This document shows, one piece after another, positions 26,443 to 35,491 of a stretch of 64,000 nucleotides of DNA. Under the pieces are notes generated by a model. The model saw nothing but the letters and a program-made list of their open reading frames with translations, made no database searches and was not told the DNA's origin. Source of the DNA: Bosea sp. NBC_00550 (GTDB taxonomy: Bacteria; Pseudomonadota; Alphaproteobacteria; Rhizobiales; Beijerinckiaceae). Numbering within the stretch: the first letter of the stretch is position 1; each line of letters starts with the position of its first letter. The translations under genes and the position numbers were made by a program. The stretch is taken from assembly GCF_026020075.1 (NCBI RefSeq), contig NZ_CP102772.1, forward strand, positions 558,001 through 622,000, in the 5' to 3' direction.

Positions 26443-27663
26443 ATGACCGATTTTCACCGTATCAAGCGCCTGCCGCCCTACGTTTTCGAACAGGTCAACA
26501 AGATCAAGGCAGCCGAGCGCGCCAAGGGCGTCGACATCATCGATCTCGGCATGGGCAATCCGGACCTGCCGGCGCCGAAGCATGTCATAGAGAAGCTGGT
26601 CGAGACGGCCGGCAAGCCGCGCACCGACCGCTATTCCGCGTCGAAGGGCATCACCGGCCTGCGCCGCGCCCAGGCGAACTATTACGAGCGTCGCTTCGGG
26701 GTGAAGCTGAACCCTGACACGCAGGTCGTCGCCACGCTGGGTTCGAAGGAGGGCTTCGCCAATATGGCGCAGGCCATCACCGGCCCGGGCGACGTCGTGC
26801 TCGTGCCGAATCCGAGCTATCCGATCCACGCCTTCGGCTTCCTGATGGCGGGCGGCGTGATTCGCTCGGTCCCGGCCGAGCCGACACCGGCGATGTTCCC
26901 GGCGCTTGAGCGGGCGGTGATGCATTCGGTGCCGAAGCCGATCGCGCTCGTCACCTGCTACCCGGCGAACCCGACGGCCTATGTCGCCTCGCTTGATTTC
27001 TACCGCGATCTCGTCGCCTTCGCGAAGAAGCACGAGCTCATCCTGCTCTCGGACCTCGCCTATGCCGAGGTCTATTTCGATGACCGCAATCCGCCGCCCT
27101 CGATGCTGCAGGTGCCGGGCGCGATCGATGTCGCCGTCGAGTTCACCTCGATGTCGAAGACCTTCTCCATGGCCGGCTGGCGCATGGGCTTCGCCGTCGG
27201 CAACGAGCGGCTTCTAGCGGCGCTGGCGCGGGTGAAGTCCTATCTCGACTACGGCGCCTACACGCCGATCCAGGTCGCGGCGGCGGCGGCTCTCAACGGC
27301 CCCGACGACTGCATCCGCGAGATGCGCGACATCTATCGCAAGCGCCGCGATGCGCTGGTCGAGAGCTTCGGCAAGGCTGGCTGGGAGTTCCCGGCGCCGG
27401 AGGCATCGATGTTCGCCTGGGTGCCGATCCCGGAGAAGTTCCGCCATCTCGGCTCGCTGGAGTTCTCGAAGCTGCTGATCGAGAAGGCCGAGGTCGCGGT
27501 CGCACCCGGCATCGGCTTCGGCGAGCATGGCGACGATTATGTCCGCATCGCCATCGTCGAGAACGAGCAGCGTATCCGCCAGGCCGCCCGCAATATCGGA
27601 CGCTTCCTGAAGGGTGCCGACGCCACGCTGCACAACGTCATCCAGATGCCGAAGGCGGGGTAG
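26443..27663 (+). CDS. Class I/II PLP aminotransferase, alanine (AlaC)-like
   Basis: The 406-residue enzyme has fold type I signatures: RYSASKGITGLRRA, PNPSYPIHAFGF, CYPANPTAYVA, a SDLAYAEVYFDD aspartate strand, and the PLP lysine in SMSKTFSMAGWRMGF. It resembles AlaC and LL-diaminopimelate aminotransferase-like proteins that lie upstream of homoserine dehydrogenase in many alphaproteobacteria, hinting at a role in alanine or aspartate-family amino acid synthesis. The start MTDFHRIKRLPPYVF at 26443 is the usual one. Confidence 0.9.
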   Translation: MTDFHRIKRLPPYVFEQVNKIKAAERAKGVDIIDLGMGNPDLPAPKHVIEKLVETAGKPRTDRYSASKGITGLRRAQANYYERRFGVKLNPDTQVVATLGSKEGFANMAQAITGPGDVVLVPNPSYPIHAFGFLMAGGVIRSVPAEPTPAMFPALERAVMHSVPKPIALVTCYPANPTAYVASLDFYRDLVAFAKKHELILLSDLAYAEVYFDDRNPPPSMLQVPGAIDVAVEFTSMSKTFSMAGWRMGFAVGNERLLAALARVKSYLDYGAYTPIQVAAAAALNGPDDCIREMRDIYRKRRDALVESFGKAGWEFPAPEASMFAWVPIPEKFRHLGSLEFSKLLIEKAEVAVAPGIGFGEHGDDYVRIAIVENEQRIRQAARNIGRFLKGADATLHNVIQMPKAG

Positions 27664-27717
27664 GGCAGAACTTCAGAGGGTGTGGTGCTGCGGCCTCTGG
27701 ACTCAAGGCCGCAAAAC

Positions 27718-28206
27718 ATGGGAACCGATGCGATGCGGACGGCTCGTTCCGCATCGCGCCCGAGGCCCGCTCCCATGCCACGAAAAGGCCGCCTGCTCGG
27801 CGTCGCTTTCGCCGTCTTCGCCCTGGTCTGTTTGGTCGCGACCTACGACTATTCGAAGGGGCGGATCCCCCAGACGAATTCGGCGCTGGTCTCGGAGGTT
27901 CTGTCGGTGACGAACGGACGCGAATGCGCCCGTGACGCGACCGAGATCGTCTCTCGCTTCATCCCCGTCGGGACCGGCCGGGCCGAGGCCGAGCGCCAAC
28001 TCGCCGAGGTCACGATCGACCCGCCCAAGCCCTGGTTCTGGACGCCGGCCGTCGAGAACAGCACGGTCTCCGAGGGCAATTCCATTGAGGCGCTGCACAC
28101 GATCAAGGCAACGGCCTTCGGCACCAACCTGCTGCGCATCTATCTCGGCTTCGAGGACGCCAAGGTGAAGCGCGTCGCAGCCGAAGTGGTCTGCCATTTC
28201 GGCTGA
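27718..28206 (+). CDS. Hypothetical protein with one N-terminal membrane segment
   Basis: The roughly 162-residue protein has a basic N-terminus and a single hydrophobic helix (LLGVAFAVFALVCLVATY), then a soluble domain with two cysteines (GRECARD and EVVCHFG) that could pair in the periplasm. No family is recognised. Start candidates are 27718, 27733 and 27775; the last would place the helix right at the N-terminus. It lies between the aminotransferase and a reverse-strand dioxygenase gene. Confidence 0.6.
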   Translation: MGTDAMRTARSASRPRPAPMPRKGRLLGVAFAVFALVCLVATYDYSKGRIPQTNSALVSEVLSVTNGRECARDATEIVSRFIPVGTGRAEAERQLAEVTIDPPKPWFWTPAVENSTVSEGNSIEALHTIKATAFGTNLLRIYLGFEDAKVKRVAAEVVCHFG

Positions 28207-28221
28207 AGGCATCGACCGGAC

Positions 28222-28941
28222 TTACTGCCGCCGCAGCAGGTGCTTGAGGGCGCTGTCCGCATGCGGGTCGACATAGTGAAGCAGCGCGGTCGAGCGGATC
28301 GCGTCGGGGTCGCAGGCTTCGTTGGTGTGGATCGAGCGGTACCCGTTGAACAGATAGAGATTGCCCGGCGTGAGCTTGAGGTGCCGGATGCCGCGATGCC
28401 CTCGCTCATAGCGCGCTCTCAGGACCTTTTGCGAGAGCGGGTTGTCGAGCAGGATCTTGTCGATGAAATTCAGTGCGTAGGATGAACGCAGCTTGCGCGA
28501 ATTGGGCATGATCAGCAGGTCGCCCGTCTTGCCGCGCTCGGGGATTATGATCGGGATCAGCGCCGTCAGCAGATAGGAATCGTAGTGGAAGTTCAGCGAG
28601 TTCGCGGCCGCTAGCCTGCCGGAGAGGCAGCGCAGCACCTGATAGAACGGTGCGTCGGGCGCGACCTTGCCGGTGGTTCGCTCATAGATGGCGTGACATA
28701 GCGCGATGAAGTCCGCGTCCTCCGGCCAGGAATGGAGGAACGTTCCTTCGAGTCCGTTCGCGCCGCGGATCGAGAGGTAGTTTCCACCGTTGCGCGCCAC
28801 CGCCTGCCGCACGAATTCCTGGGCCGATCCCAGCTCAGCGGGCGGGATATAGCCTTCGATGACGGCATAGCCGTCCGCATCGATGCGCCGGGCGATCTCG
28901 GCGGTATCCGTCGCGGTTTGCAGTGGGGCAGTCGCAAGCAT
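28222..28941 (-). CDS. Fe(II)/2-oxoglutarate dioxygenase-like protein (PhyH-like)
   Basis: The 239-residue protein starts with IDADGYAVIEGYIPPAEL, as phytanoyl-CoA-dioxygenase-like proteins do. NFHYDSYLLTALIPIIIPE carries the His-x-Asp iron ligands, and NLYLFNGYRSIHTNEAC the distal His. An Arg that would bind 2-oxoglutarate may lie in DPDAIRSTALLHYV. The substrate is unknown. The ATG at 28941 follows a GGAGA site; the open frame continues far upstream but only across the divergent homoserine dehydrogenase region. Confidence 0.78.
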   Translation of the reverse strand: MLATAPLQTATDTAEIARRIDADGYAVIEGYIPPAELGSAQEFVRQAVARNGGNYLSIRGANGLEGTFLHSWPEDADFIALCHAIYERTTGKVAPDAPFYQVLRCLSGRLAAANSLNFHYDSYLLTALIPIIIPERGKTGDLLIMPNSRKLRSSYALNFIDKILLDNPLSQKVLRARYERGHRGIRHLKLTPGNLYLFNGYRSIHTNEACDPDAIRSTALLHYVDPHADSALKHLLRRQ

Positions 28942-29083
28942 CGCAGGTCTCCTTCCAGAGGTGGGAAACGGCGAAGGCATCTCGTGGAATTCAAAGCAAG
29001 TTCCGTGCCTTGGCTGGCCGCGCGGCGGCCGGGGAGGCGGGCGCGCCGTTGACTCGAACTGCGCCGCATGCGACCCCCACGCC

Positions 29084-30430
29084 ATGACGATGCACGCCCC
29101 ACTCCCCGAGAACACGCCCTTGCGGGTCGGCATTGCCGGCCTTGGCACGGTGGGAGCAGCCGTCGCCGGAATTCTCCAGCGCCAGGAGAATGCGCTGGCC
29201 GCCCGCTGTGGTCGCGCCATCCGTGTCACCGCCGTCTCGGCGCGCGATCGCAGCCGCGATCGCGGCATCGATCTCGGCGGCCTCGCCTGGTTCGACGACC
29301 CGGTCGCTCTGGCGCAGTCGGACGAGATCGATTGCTTCGTCGAGTTGATGGGCGGTTCCGACGGGCCGGCCAAGGCGGCCGTCGAGGCGGCGCTCTCGGC
29401 CGGCAAGCATGTCGTTACCGCCAACAAGGCACTGCTTGCCGCTCATGGCAACGCGCTGGCGGAACTGGCTGAAGCGAAAGGCGCGGCCCTGGCGTTCGAG
29501 GCCTCCTCCGCCGGCGGCATCCCGATCGTGAAGACGCTGCGCGAGGCGCTGGCCGGCAACAATGTCAGCCGCATCTCGGGCATCCTCAACGGCACCTGCA
29601 ACTACATCCTGTCGCGCATGGAGCAGGAAGGGCTGACCTTCGAGGCCTGCCTGAAGGATGCCCAGCGTCTCGGCTATGCCGAAGCTGACCCGACCTTCGA
29701 CGTCGAGGGCTTCGACACGGCGCATAAGCTCGCCATCCTGACGAGCCTCGCCTTCGGTACGAAGATCGACGCCGAAGCGATTCATGTCGAAGGCATTTCC
29801 GCGATCACGCCGCTCGACCTGAAGATGGCGGATGATCTCGGTTATCGCATCAAGTTGCTCGGCGTCGCCGAGCGCACCAAGACCGGCATCGAGCAGCGCG
29901 TGCATCCCACGATGGTGCCGAAATCCTCCGCCATTGCGCAGGTGATGGGCGTGCTCAACGCCGTCAGCGTCGATGCGGATGCCGTCCGTGAGATCACTCT
30001 GGTCGGTCCCGGCGCGGGCGGCGACCCGACAGCCTCGGCCGTCGTCGCCGATATCGCCGATGTGGCCCGCGGCACGGCCGGTCTGCCCTTCGGCCTGCCG
30101 GTCGCGCGTCTGGAAGAAGCCAAGCGCGCCCCGATGCAACGCCATGAAGGCGGCTACTATGTCCGCCTCGCCGTCGCCGACCGGCCCGGCGCCGCCGCGG
30201 CCATCGCGACCCGCATGGCCGAAGCCGATATCTCGCTCGAAAGCATCGTCCAGCGTCGCTCGCCTGAGGCCGTGACCCGCGATCCGGGTGGCCGCTCCGG
30301 CGCGCCGGTCCCGGTCGTGCTGATCACCTACGCCACCAGCGAGACCGCCATCCGCGCCGCGCTCGAAAAGGTCACGGCCGATGGCCATGTCGCGGAACCG
30401 CCGCAAGTTATTCGCATAGAGCGGGAATAG
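29084..30430 (+). CDS. hom: Homoserine dehydrogenase
   Basis: The 448-residue enzyme reduces aspartate semialdehyde to homoserine, at the branch to threonine and methionine. It has the NAD-binding loop VGIAGLGTVGAAVAG, the catalytic-domain signature NGTCNYILSRME, KMADDLGYRIKLLGVAE, and a C-terminal ACT domain (YYVRLAVADRPGAAAAIA) for feedback by an amino acid, usually threonine. It supplies the homoserine used by the MetY route found at 7.5 kb. It lies 47 bases before glpX and may be co-transcribed. Confidence 0.95.
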   Translation: MTMHAPLPENTPLRVGIAGLGTVGAAVAGILQRQENALAARCGRAIRVTAVSARDRSRDRGIDLGGLAWFDDPVALAQSDEIDCFVELMGGSDGPAKAAVEAALSAGKHVVTANKALLAAHGNALAELAEAKGAALAFEASSAGGIPIVKTLREALAGNNVSRISGILNGTCNYILSRMEQEGLTFEACLKDAQRLGYAEADPTFDVEGFDTAHKLAILTSLAFGTKIDAEAIHVEGISAITPLDLKMADDLGYRIKLLGVAERTKTGIEQRVHPTMVPKSSAIAQVMGVLNAVSVDADAVREITLVGPGAGGDPTASAVVADIADVARGTAGLPFGLPVARLEEAKRAPMQRHEGGYYVRLAVADRPGAAAAIATRMAEADISLESIVQRRSPEAVTRDPGGRSGAPVPVVLITYATSETAIRAALEKVTADGHVAEPPQVIRIERE

Positions 30431-30477
30431 GCTTCGCGCCCGTACCCAGCCACGTCTTTGCAAGGGGACCTCATTTC

Positions 30478-31476
30478 ATGTCCGTCGATCTTCGTATCTC
30501 CCCCGATCAGATCATCGAGCGCTATCTCTCGATGGAACTCGTCCGCGTCACCGAGCGCGCCGCCGTCTCCGCCGCCCGCCTGCGCGGCCACGGCAACGAG
30601 AAGGCCGCCGACCAGGCCGCCGTCGACGCGATGCGCCGCGAATTGAACCGCCTGCCGATCGACGGCGAGATCGTCATCGGCGAGGGCGAGCGCGACGAGG
30701 CGCCGATGCTGTTCATCGGCGAGAAGGTCGGCAACAAGCAGGGCCCGAAGGTGCATATCGCGGTGGATCCGCTCGAGGGCACCACGCTCTGCGCCAAGGA
30801 CATGCCGGGCTCGATCGCCGTGATGGCGATGGCCGGCGCCGGCAGCCTGCTTTACGCACCCGACGTCTACATGGACAAGATCGCCTGCGGCCCGGGTTAC
30901 GCCAAGGGCGTGATCGATCTCGACGCCTCGCCGGCCGACAACATCAACGCGCTGGCCAAGGCCAAGGGCGTGAAGCCCAACGAGATCTCGACGCTGATCA
31001 TGGACCGCCCGCGCCATGCCAAGCTGATCGAGGAGGTCCGCAAGACCGGCTGCTCGATCCGCCTCATCACCGATGGCGACGTCGCTGGCGTGATCTTCTG
31101 CACCCAGCCCGAGAAAACCGGCATCGACCTCTATCTCGGTATCGGCGGCGCGCCGGAAGGCGTGCTCGCGGCGGCGGCGCTGCGTTGCGTCGGTGGCCAG
31201 ATGCAGGGTCGGCTGATCCTCGACACCGAGGAGAAGCGCGTGCGCGCCCACGGCATGGGCGTGCTTGACCCGAACAAGAAGTACGACATGTCGGAGATGG
31301 CCTCGGGCGACGTCATCGTCTGCGCGACGGGCGTGACGGATGGCGGCCTGCTCTCGGGCGTGAAGTTCGGCAAGGACTTCATCGAGACCGAGACGCTGGT
31401 CTATCGCTCGATCACCGGCACGGTCCGCCGCATCTATGGCGAGCACCGCGAGTTCTCGAAGTTCCAGCTCGACTGA
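30478..31476 (+). CDS. glpX: Fructose-1,6-bisphosphatase class II
   Basis: The 332-residue protein is a GlpX-type FBPase (gluconeogenesis; some also act on sedoheptulose bisphosphate). It has EIVIGEGERDEAPML and HIAVDPLEGTTLCAKDMPG, which hold the metal and phosphate ligands, followed by MDRPRHAKLIEE and LITDGDVAGVI. The length is typical. It follows hom in the usual alphaproteobacterial order and ends at a strong terminator. Confidence 0.95.
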   Translation: MSVDLRISPDQIIERYLSMELVRVTERAAVSAARLRGHGNEKAADQAAVDAMRRELNRLPIDGEIVIGEGERDEAPMLFIGEKVGNKQGPKVHIAVDPLEGTTLCAKDMPGSIAVMAMAGAGSLLYAPDVYMDKIACGPGYAKGVIDLDASPADNINALAKAKGVKPNEISTLIMDRPRHAKLIEEVRKTGCSIRLITDGDVAGVIFCTQPEKTGIDLYLGIGGAPEGVLAAAALRCVGGQMQGRLILDTEEKRVRAHGMGVLDPNKKYDMSEMASGDVIVCATGVTDGGLLSGVKFGKDFIETETLVYRSITGTVRRIYGEHREFSKFQLD

Positions 31477-31503
31477 GCCCATCGCAGCGCAAGCATTGTT
31501 CAG

Positions 31504-31535
31504 AAGCGGCCGGGTTGCTCCCGGCCGCTTTTTTC
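31504..31535 (+). terminator. Intrinsic terminator of hom-glpX
   Basis: AAGCGGCCGGG and CCCGGCCGCTT form an 11-bp perfect stem with a 5-base loop and a run of T, 28 bases after the glpX stop. Confidence 0.92.
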
Positions 31536-31572
31536 TTGTCCCACCGGCAGTGCCGCAACGGTTGGGGCAGCC

Positions 31573-33654
31573 TCAGCGCCACATGCCGCGCATGCGCGCC
31601 TGCAGGTCGATGCGTGGACCCGCGCTCGGCGGCCGGGCGGGTTGCGCCGCCGCGCGCGGCCAGGCGGTCTGCTCGAAGCGGCCGAGCAGCTTGGTGGGAA
31701 TGAAGCGGCTGCGCGCCGCATAGACATGCCGATCGCCCGTGCTCGATTGCCCATGCGTGAAGAAGCGCTGCGGCACGATGAGGTCGAGATGATCCTTGGC
31801 GCGCGTCATCGCGACATAGAGCAAACGCCGCTCTTCCTCGATCTCGTCGGGAGCTCCGACGCCGAGATCGACCGGTATGCAGCCGTCGACCACGTTCATC
31901 ACGAAGACGGACGACCATTCCTGTCCCTTGGCCGAATGGATCGTCGAGAGGATGAGATAGTCTTCATCGAGATGCGGCGGTCCCGCCCGATCGCTTGTCG
32001 CGTTCGGCGGATCGAGCGTCAGCTCGGTCAGGAAACGCTCCCGTGAGGGATAGCCTGCCGCGATCTGTTCGAGCTGAATGAGGTCGGCCTGCCGGCTGGC
32101 GGCGTCCTCGTGCTTGCGTTCCAGATGCGGCGCGTACCAGAGCCGGGCACGTTCGAGATCGGCGGGCCAGGCCGCATGCCCGGAGGCGAGCGCGGCGATC
32201 GTGGCGAGGAAATCCGGCCAGTCGGCTCCGGCTCGCTGCGGTGGCTCGGCAGCCCCGAGGGCGGCCAGCGGTTCGCTTGCGAGCTCGATCTGGTCGAGCA
32301 CGCGTTGCGCGGTCGTGGGGCCGACGCCGGGCAGCAGCTGCATGAGCCTGAACCCCGCGACCCGGTCCCGCGGGTTCTCGACGAAGCGCAGCAGCGCCAG
32401 CATGTCCTTCACATGGGCGGCATCGAGGAACTTCAGCCCACCGAACTTGACGAAGGGGATGTTGCGCCGCGTCAGCTCGATCTCCAGCGGCCCGCTGTGA
32501 TGCGAGGCGCGGAACAGAACGGCCTGTTCCTTCAAGGTGGCGCCGGCCTCGCGGTTCTCCAGCACCCGCTCGGCGATGAAGCGCGCCTGGTCGGCTTCGT
32601 CCCGGACATTGACCAATTGGGGGGCTGAGCCGGCCGCGCGCTCGGTCCAGAGATTCTTGGTGAAGCGCTCCGCGGCGAGATCGATGACCGCGTTGGCGGC
32701 CGAGAGGATGGCCTGGCTCGACCGGTAGTTCTGGTCGAGCGTGATGACCTCGGCCGGCGGCGAGAACGCGGCGGGAAAGTCGAGGATGTTGCGGACGGTC
32801 GCCGCCCGGAACGCGTAGATCGATTGCGCATCGTCGCCGACGACGGTCAGGCCCTGGCCATCGGGCTTCAGCGCCAGCAGGATCGACGCCTGCAACCGAT
32901 TGGTGTCCTGGTATTCGTCGACCATGACATGGTCGAAACGCTCGCCGATATCGCTGGCGAGATCCGGGTCGGTCATCATCTGCGCCCAGTAGAGCAGCAG
33001 GTCGTCGTAATCGAGCACGCTCTGGCGCTGCTTGGCCTCCACATAGGCCGCGAACAGGCTTTTCAGCTCGGCCGCCCAGTTCACGCACCAAGGATAGGAG
33101 CGCGCCAGCACCCTGTCGATCTCCGTTTCGGCATTCACGCAGCGCGAATAGATGGAGAGGCAGGTGCCTTTCGTCGGAAAGCGCGCCTCTGTCTTCGAAA
33201 AGCCGAGCTCGTGGCGCACGAGATTCATCAGGTCGGCCGAATCCTCCCGGTCATGGATCGTGAAGGAGGGCGCGAGCCCCAGCTGCTCGGCGTTCTCGCG
33301 CAGCAGCCGGGCCCCGAGACCGTGGAACGTGCCGGCCCATGTCAGCGCGTCGGTCAGGACGGCGGCGCCTTCTCCGATAACCTTGCGGGCGATCCGCTCG
33401 ACCCGGCGGATCATTTCCGTCGCCGCCCGGCGCGAGAAGGTCATCAGCAGGATGCGGCGCGGATCGGCGCCGGTGACGATCAGATGCGCGACGCGGTGGG
33501 CGAGGGTGTTGGTCTTGCCGGAGCCCGCGCCCGCGATGACGAGCAAGGGCAAGGCCGCCGGCACGCCCACGCCATAGGTCGCCGCCCGCCGCTGGGCAGG
33601 GTTGAGATTGTCGAGATAGGATGTGGCGAGCAGCGGCGAATCAAGGGCGAGCAT
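31573..33654 (-). CDS. UvrD/Rep-type ATP-dependent DNA helicase
   Basis: The 693-residue SF1A helicase has motif I VIAGAGSGKTNTLAHRV, motif Ia LMTFSRRAATEM, motif II HVMVDEYQDTN, motif III GDDAQSIYAFRAA, motif IV DQNYRSS, motif V STIHSAKGQEW and motif VI YVAMTRAKDHLDL. It resembles the UvrD-like helicases of Rhizobiales that are shorter than UvrD/PcrA-AddA and act in 3'-5' unwinding during repair. The ATG at 33654 precedes the first family residues. The open frame runs on upstream for another 1.4 kb, but only in the antisense of the FAD dehydrogenase gene. Confidence 0.93.
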   Translation of the reverse strand: MLALDSPLLATSYLDNLNPAQRRAATYGVGVPAALPLLVIAGAGSGKTNTLAHRVAHLIVTGADPRRILLMTFSRRAATEMIRRVERIARKVIGEGAAVLTDALTWAGTFHGLGARLLRENAEQLGLAPSFTIHDREDSADLMNLVRHELGFSKTEARFPTKGTCLSIYSRCVNAETEIDRVLARSYPWCVNWAAELKSLFAAYVEAKQRQSVLDYDDLLLYWAQMMTDPDLASDIGERFDHVMVDEYQDTNRLQASILLALKPDGQGLTVVGDDAQSIYAFRAATVRNILDFPAAFSPPAEVITLDQNYRSSQAILSAANAVIDLAAERFTKNLWTERAAGSAPQLVNVRDEADQARFIAERVLENREAGATLKEQAVLFRASHHSGPLEIELTRRNIPFVKFGGLKFLDAAHVKDMLALLRFVENPRDRVAGFRLMQLLPGVGPTTAQRVLDQIELASEPLAALGAAEPPQRAGADWPDFLATIAALASGHAAWPADLERARLWYAPHLERKHEDAASRQADLIQLEQIAAGYPSRERFLTELTLDPPNATSDRAGPPHLDEDYLILSTIHSAKGQEWSSVFVMNVVDGCIPVDLGVGAPDEIEEERRLLYVAMTRAKDHLDLIVPQRFFTHGQSSTGDRHVYAARSRFIPTKLLGRFEQTAWPRAAAQPARPPSAGPRIDLQARMRGMWR

Positions 33655-33716
33655 GGCCCGGATTCGATCATTTTCGCGTTTTGTTCGCAATCGATCCTTG
33701 CGTGCAAAAGTCTCGG

Positions 33717-35372
33717 TCAGGCGACGGACTGCGCCGCCGCCCGCCCTGCAGCCCGCCCCGAAAAGATGCAGCCGCCAAGGAAGGTGCCTTCGAGTGCGCG
33801 GTAGCCATGGACGCCACCGCCGCCGAAGCCGGCCGCTTCCCCCGCCGCATAGAGCCCGGGCACCGGCTCGCCAGCCTCGTCCAGAACGCGCGACGAGAGA
33901 TCCGTCATCAGCCCGCCGAGCGACTTTCGCGTCAGGATGTTGAGGCGCACCGCGATCAGCGGGCCATGCGCCGGGTCGAGGATGCGGTGCGGCTTCGCCG
34001 TGCGGATCAGCTTGTCGCCGAGATAGGCGCGCGCGCCGCGCAACGCCGTCACCTGCAGGTCCTTGCCGAAGGGATTGGCGAGAGCGCGGTCGCGCGCTTC
34101 GACCTGCCCGCGCAGATGCGCCTCGTCGATCAGCTGCTCGCCGGTCAGCTCGTTCATGCGCGCGACGAGACGCGAGAAATCGCTCTCGACGATGAAATCC
34201 TCGCCCTTGTCCATGAAGGACTGCACCGGCCCCGGCACGCCGCCTCCGGCACGGCCCAGCACCTGCCGCCAGCTCTTGCCGGTCAGGTCGGGGTTCTGCT
34301 CGGAGCCCGACAGCGCGAATTCCTTGGCGATGATGCTGCGGTTGAGCACGAACCAGGAATAGTCGTAGACGGTCCCCATGATGTGCTCGAGCGTGCCGAG
34401 CGTATCGAAGCCGGGGAAGAGCGGCACCGGCAGGCGGTTGCCGCGCGCATCGAACCAGAGCGAGGAGGGGCCGGGCAGGATACGGATGCCATGGTGCGGC
34501 CAGATCGGCGCCCAGTTGGCGATGCCCTCGACATAGTGCCACATCCGGTCGCCATTGATCAGCCGGCCGCCAGCGGCCTGCGCCACGCCGAGCATCGCGC
34601 CGTCGACATGATCGGGCACGCCCGAAAGCAACCGGGCAGGGGCCTTGCCGAGCCGCGCCGGCCATTGCGCCCGGACGAGATCGTGATTGCCGCCGATGCC
34701 GCCGGAGGAGACGATCACGGCCTGTGCCTTCAGCGAGAAATGCCCGGCGACATTGCGGCTGCTCTTTTCGCCCCGCCCGACGGCGCTCGGCTCCAGGATA
34801 TCGCCCTCGACCCCGTCGACCGCTCCGCCGCTCTTCGTGACGCCGGTGACGCGATGGCGGAAATGAAACGAGAGCAACCCCTTGGCCTGTGCTTCCTTTG
34901 CGCGGCGCAGGAAGGGTTCCAGCACGCCAGGTCCCGTGCCCCAGGTCACATGGAAGCGCGGCACCGAATTGCCATGGCCGGTCGCGAGGCCTCCGCCGCG
35001 CTCGGCCCAGCCGACGACCGGGAACCAGCGCATGCCCATGGCGTGCAGCCAGCTGCGCTTCTCGCCGGCGGCGAAGTCGAGATAAGCCTCGGCCCAGCGC
35101 CGCGGCCATTCGTCCTCCGCCCGGTCGAAGCCGGCCGAGCCGAACCAGTCGTCATCAGCCAGCTCACGCGAATCGCGGATGCGCAGGCGCCGCTGTTCGG
35201 GGCTGTCGACGAGGAACAGCCCGCCGAGCGACCAGAAGGCTTGCCCGCCGAGCGATGCTTCCGGCTCCTGGTCGAGCAGCACGACCTTGCGCCCCGCTTC
35301 CGCGATCTCGCAGGCAGCGACAAGCCCCGAAAGTCCGGCGCCTACGATCGCCACGTCGGTTTCGTGCAGCAT
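33717..35372 (-). CDS. FAD-binding dehydrogenase (FAD-dependent 3-ketosteroid dehydrogenase/fumarate reductase fold)
   Basis: The 551-residue flavoprotein starts DVAIVGAGLSGLVAACEIAEAG (FAD loop). The second FAD contact is GLYAAGEAAGFGGGGVHGYRALEGTFLGGCIFSGR near the end (written here only as the conserved region, residues about 505-540), and a central VIVSSGGIGGN strand. This is the FAD-binding dehydrogenase family related to KstD and flavocytochrome c. The physiological electron acceptor and substrate are unknown. It lies 62 bases upstream of the helicase gene on the same strand and is divergent from recJ. Confidence 0.85.
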   Translation of the reverse strand: MLHETDVAIVGAGLSGLVAACEIAEAGRKVVLLDQEPEASLGGQAFWSLGGLFLVDSPEQRRLRIRDSRELADDDWFGSAGFDRAEDEWPRRWAEAYLDFAAGEKRSWLHAMGMRWFPVVGWAERGGGLATGHGNSVPRFHVTWGTGPGVLEPFLRRAKEAQAKGLLSFHFRHRVTGVTKSGGAVDGVEGDILEPSAVGRGEKSSRNVAGHFSLKAQAVIVSSGGIGGNHDLVRAQWPARLGKAPARLLSGVPDHVDGAMLGVAQAAGGRLINGDRMWHYVEGIANWAPIWPHHGIRILPGPSSLWFDARGNRLPVPLFPGFDTLGTLEHIMGTVYDYSWFVLNRSIIAKEFALSGSEQNPDLTGKSWRQVLGRAGGGVPGPVQSFMDKGEDFIVESDFSRLVARMNELTGEQLIDEAHLRGQVEARDRALANPFGKDLQVTALRGARAYLGDKLIRTAKPHRILDPAHGPLIAVRLNILTRKSLGGLMTDLSSRVLDEAGEPVPGLYAAGEAAGFGGGGVHGYRALEGTFLGGCIFSGRAAGRAAAQSVA

Positions 35373-35491
35373 GTCCCGCCCCGAATGCCGCCTTTGCCGG
35401 CGGCTTCGGCGCAGTATGGCGGCCGTTCGCGGGCCGGCCAAGTTCGGCGCTGGTTGACCTTATGCTCCGCTTGCGCGACGCCCTTGGCACG

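Noticed and set aside
28883..29083. Longer N-terminus for homoserine dehydrogenase
   Set aside because: The additional 67 residues lie antisense to the dioxygenase start and do not resemble the family. The NAD loop follows the ATG at 29084 at the usual distance.
33655..35109. Continuation of the helicase frame upstream, giving a 1178-residue protein
   Set aside because: The added part overlaps the FAD dehydrogenase gene on the same strand in another frame and is low-complexity. The helicase motifs start right after the ATG at 33654.
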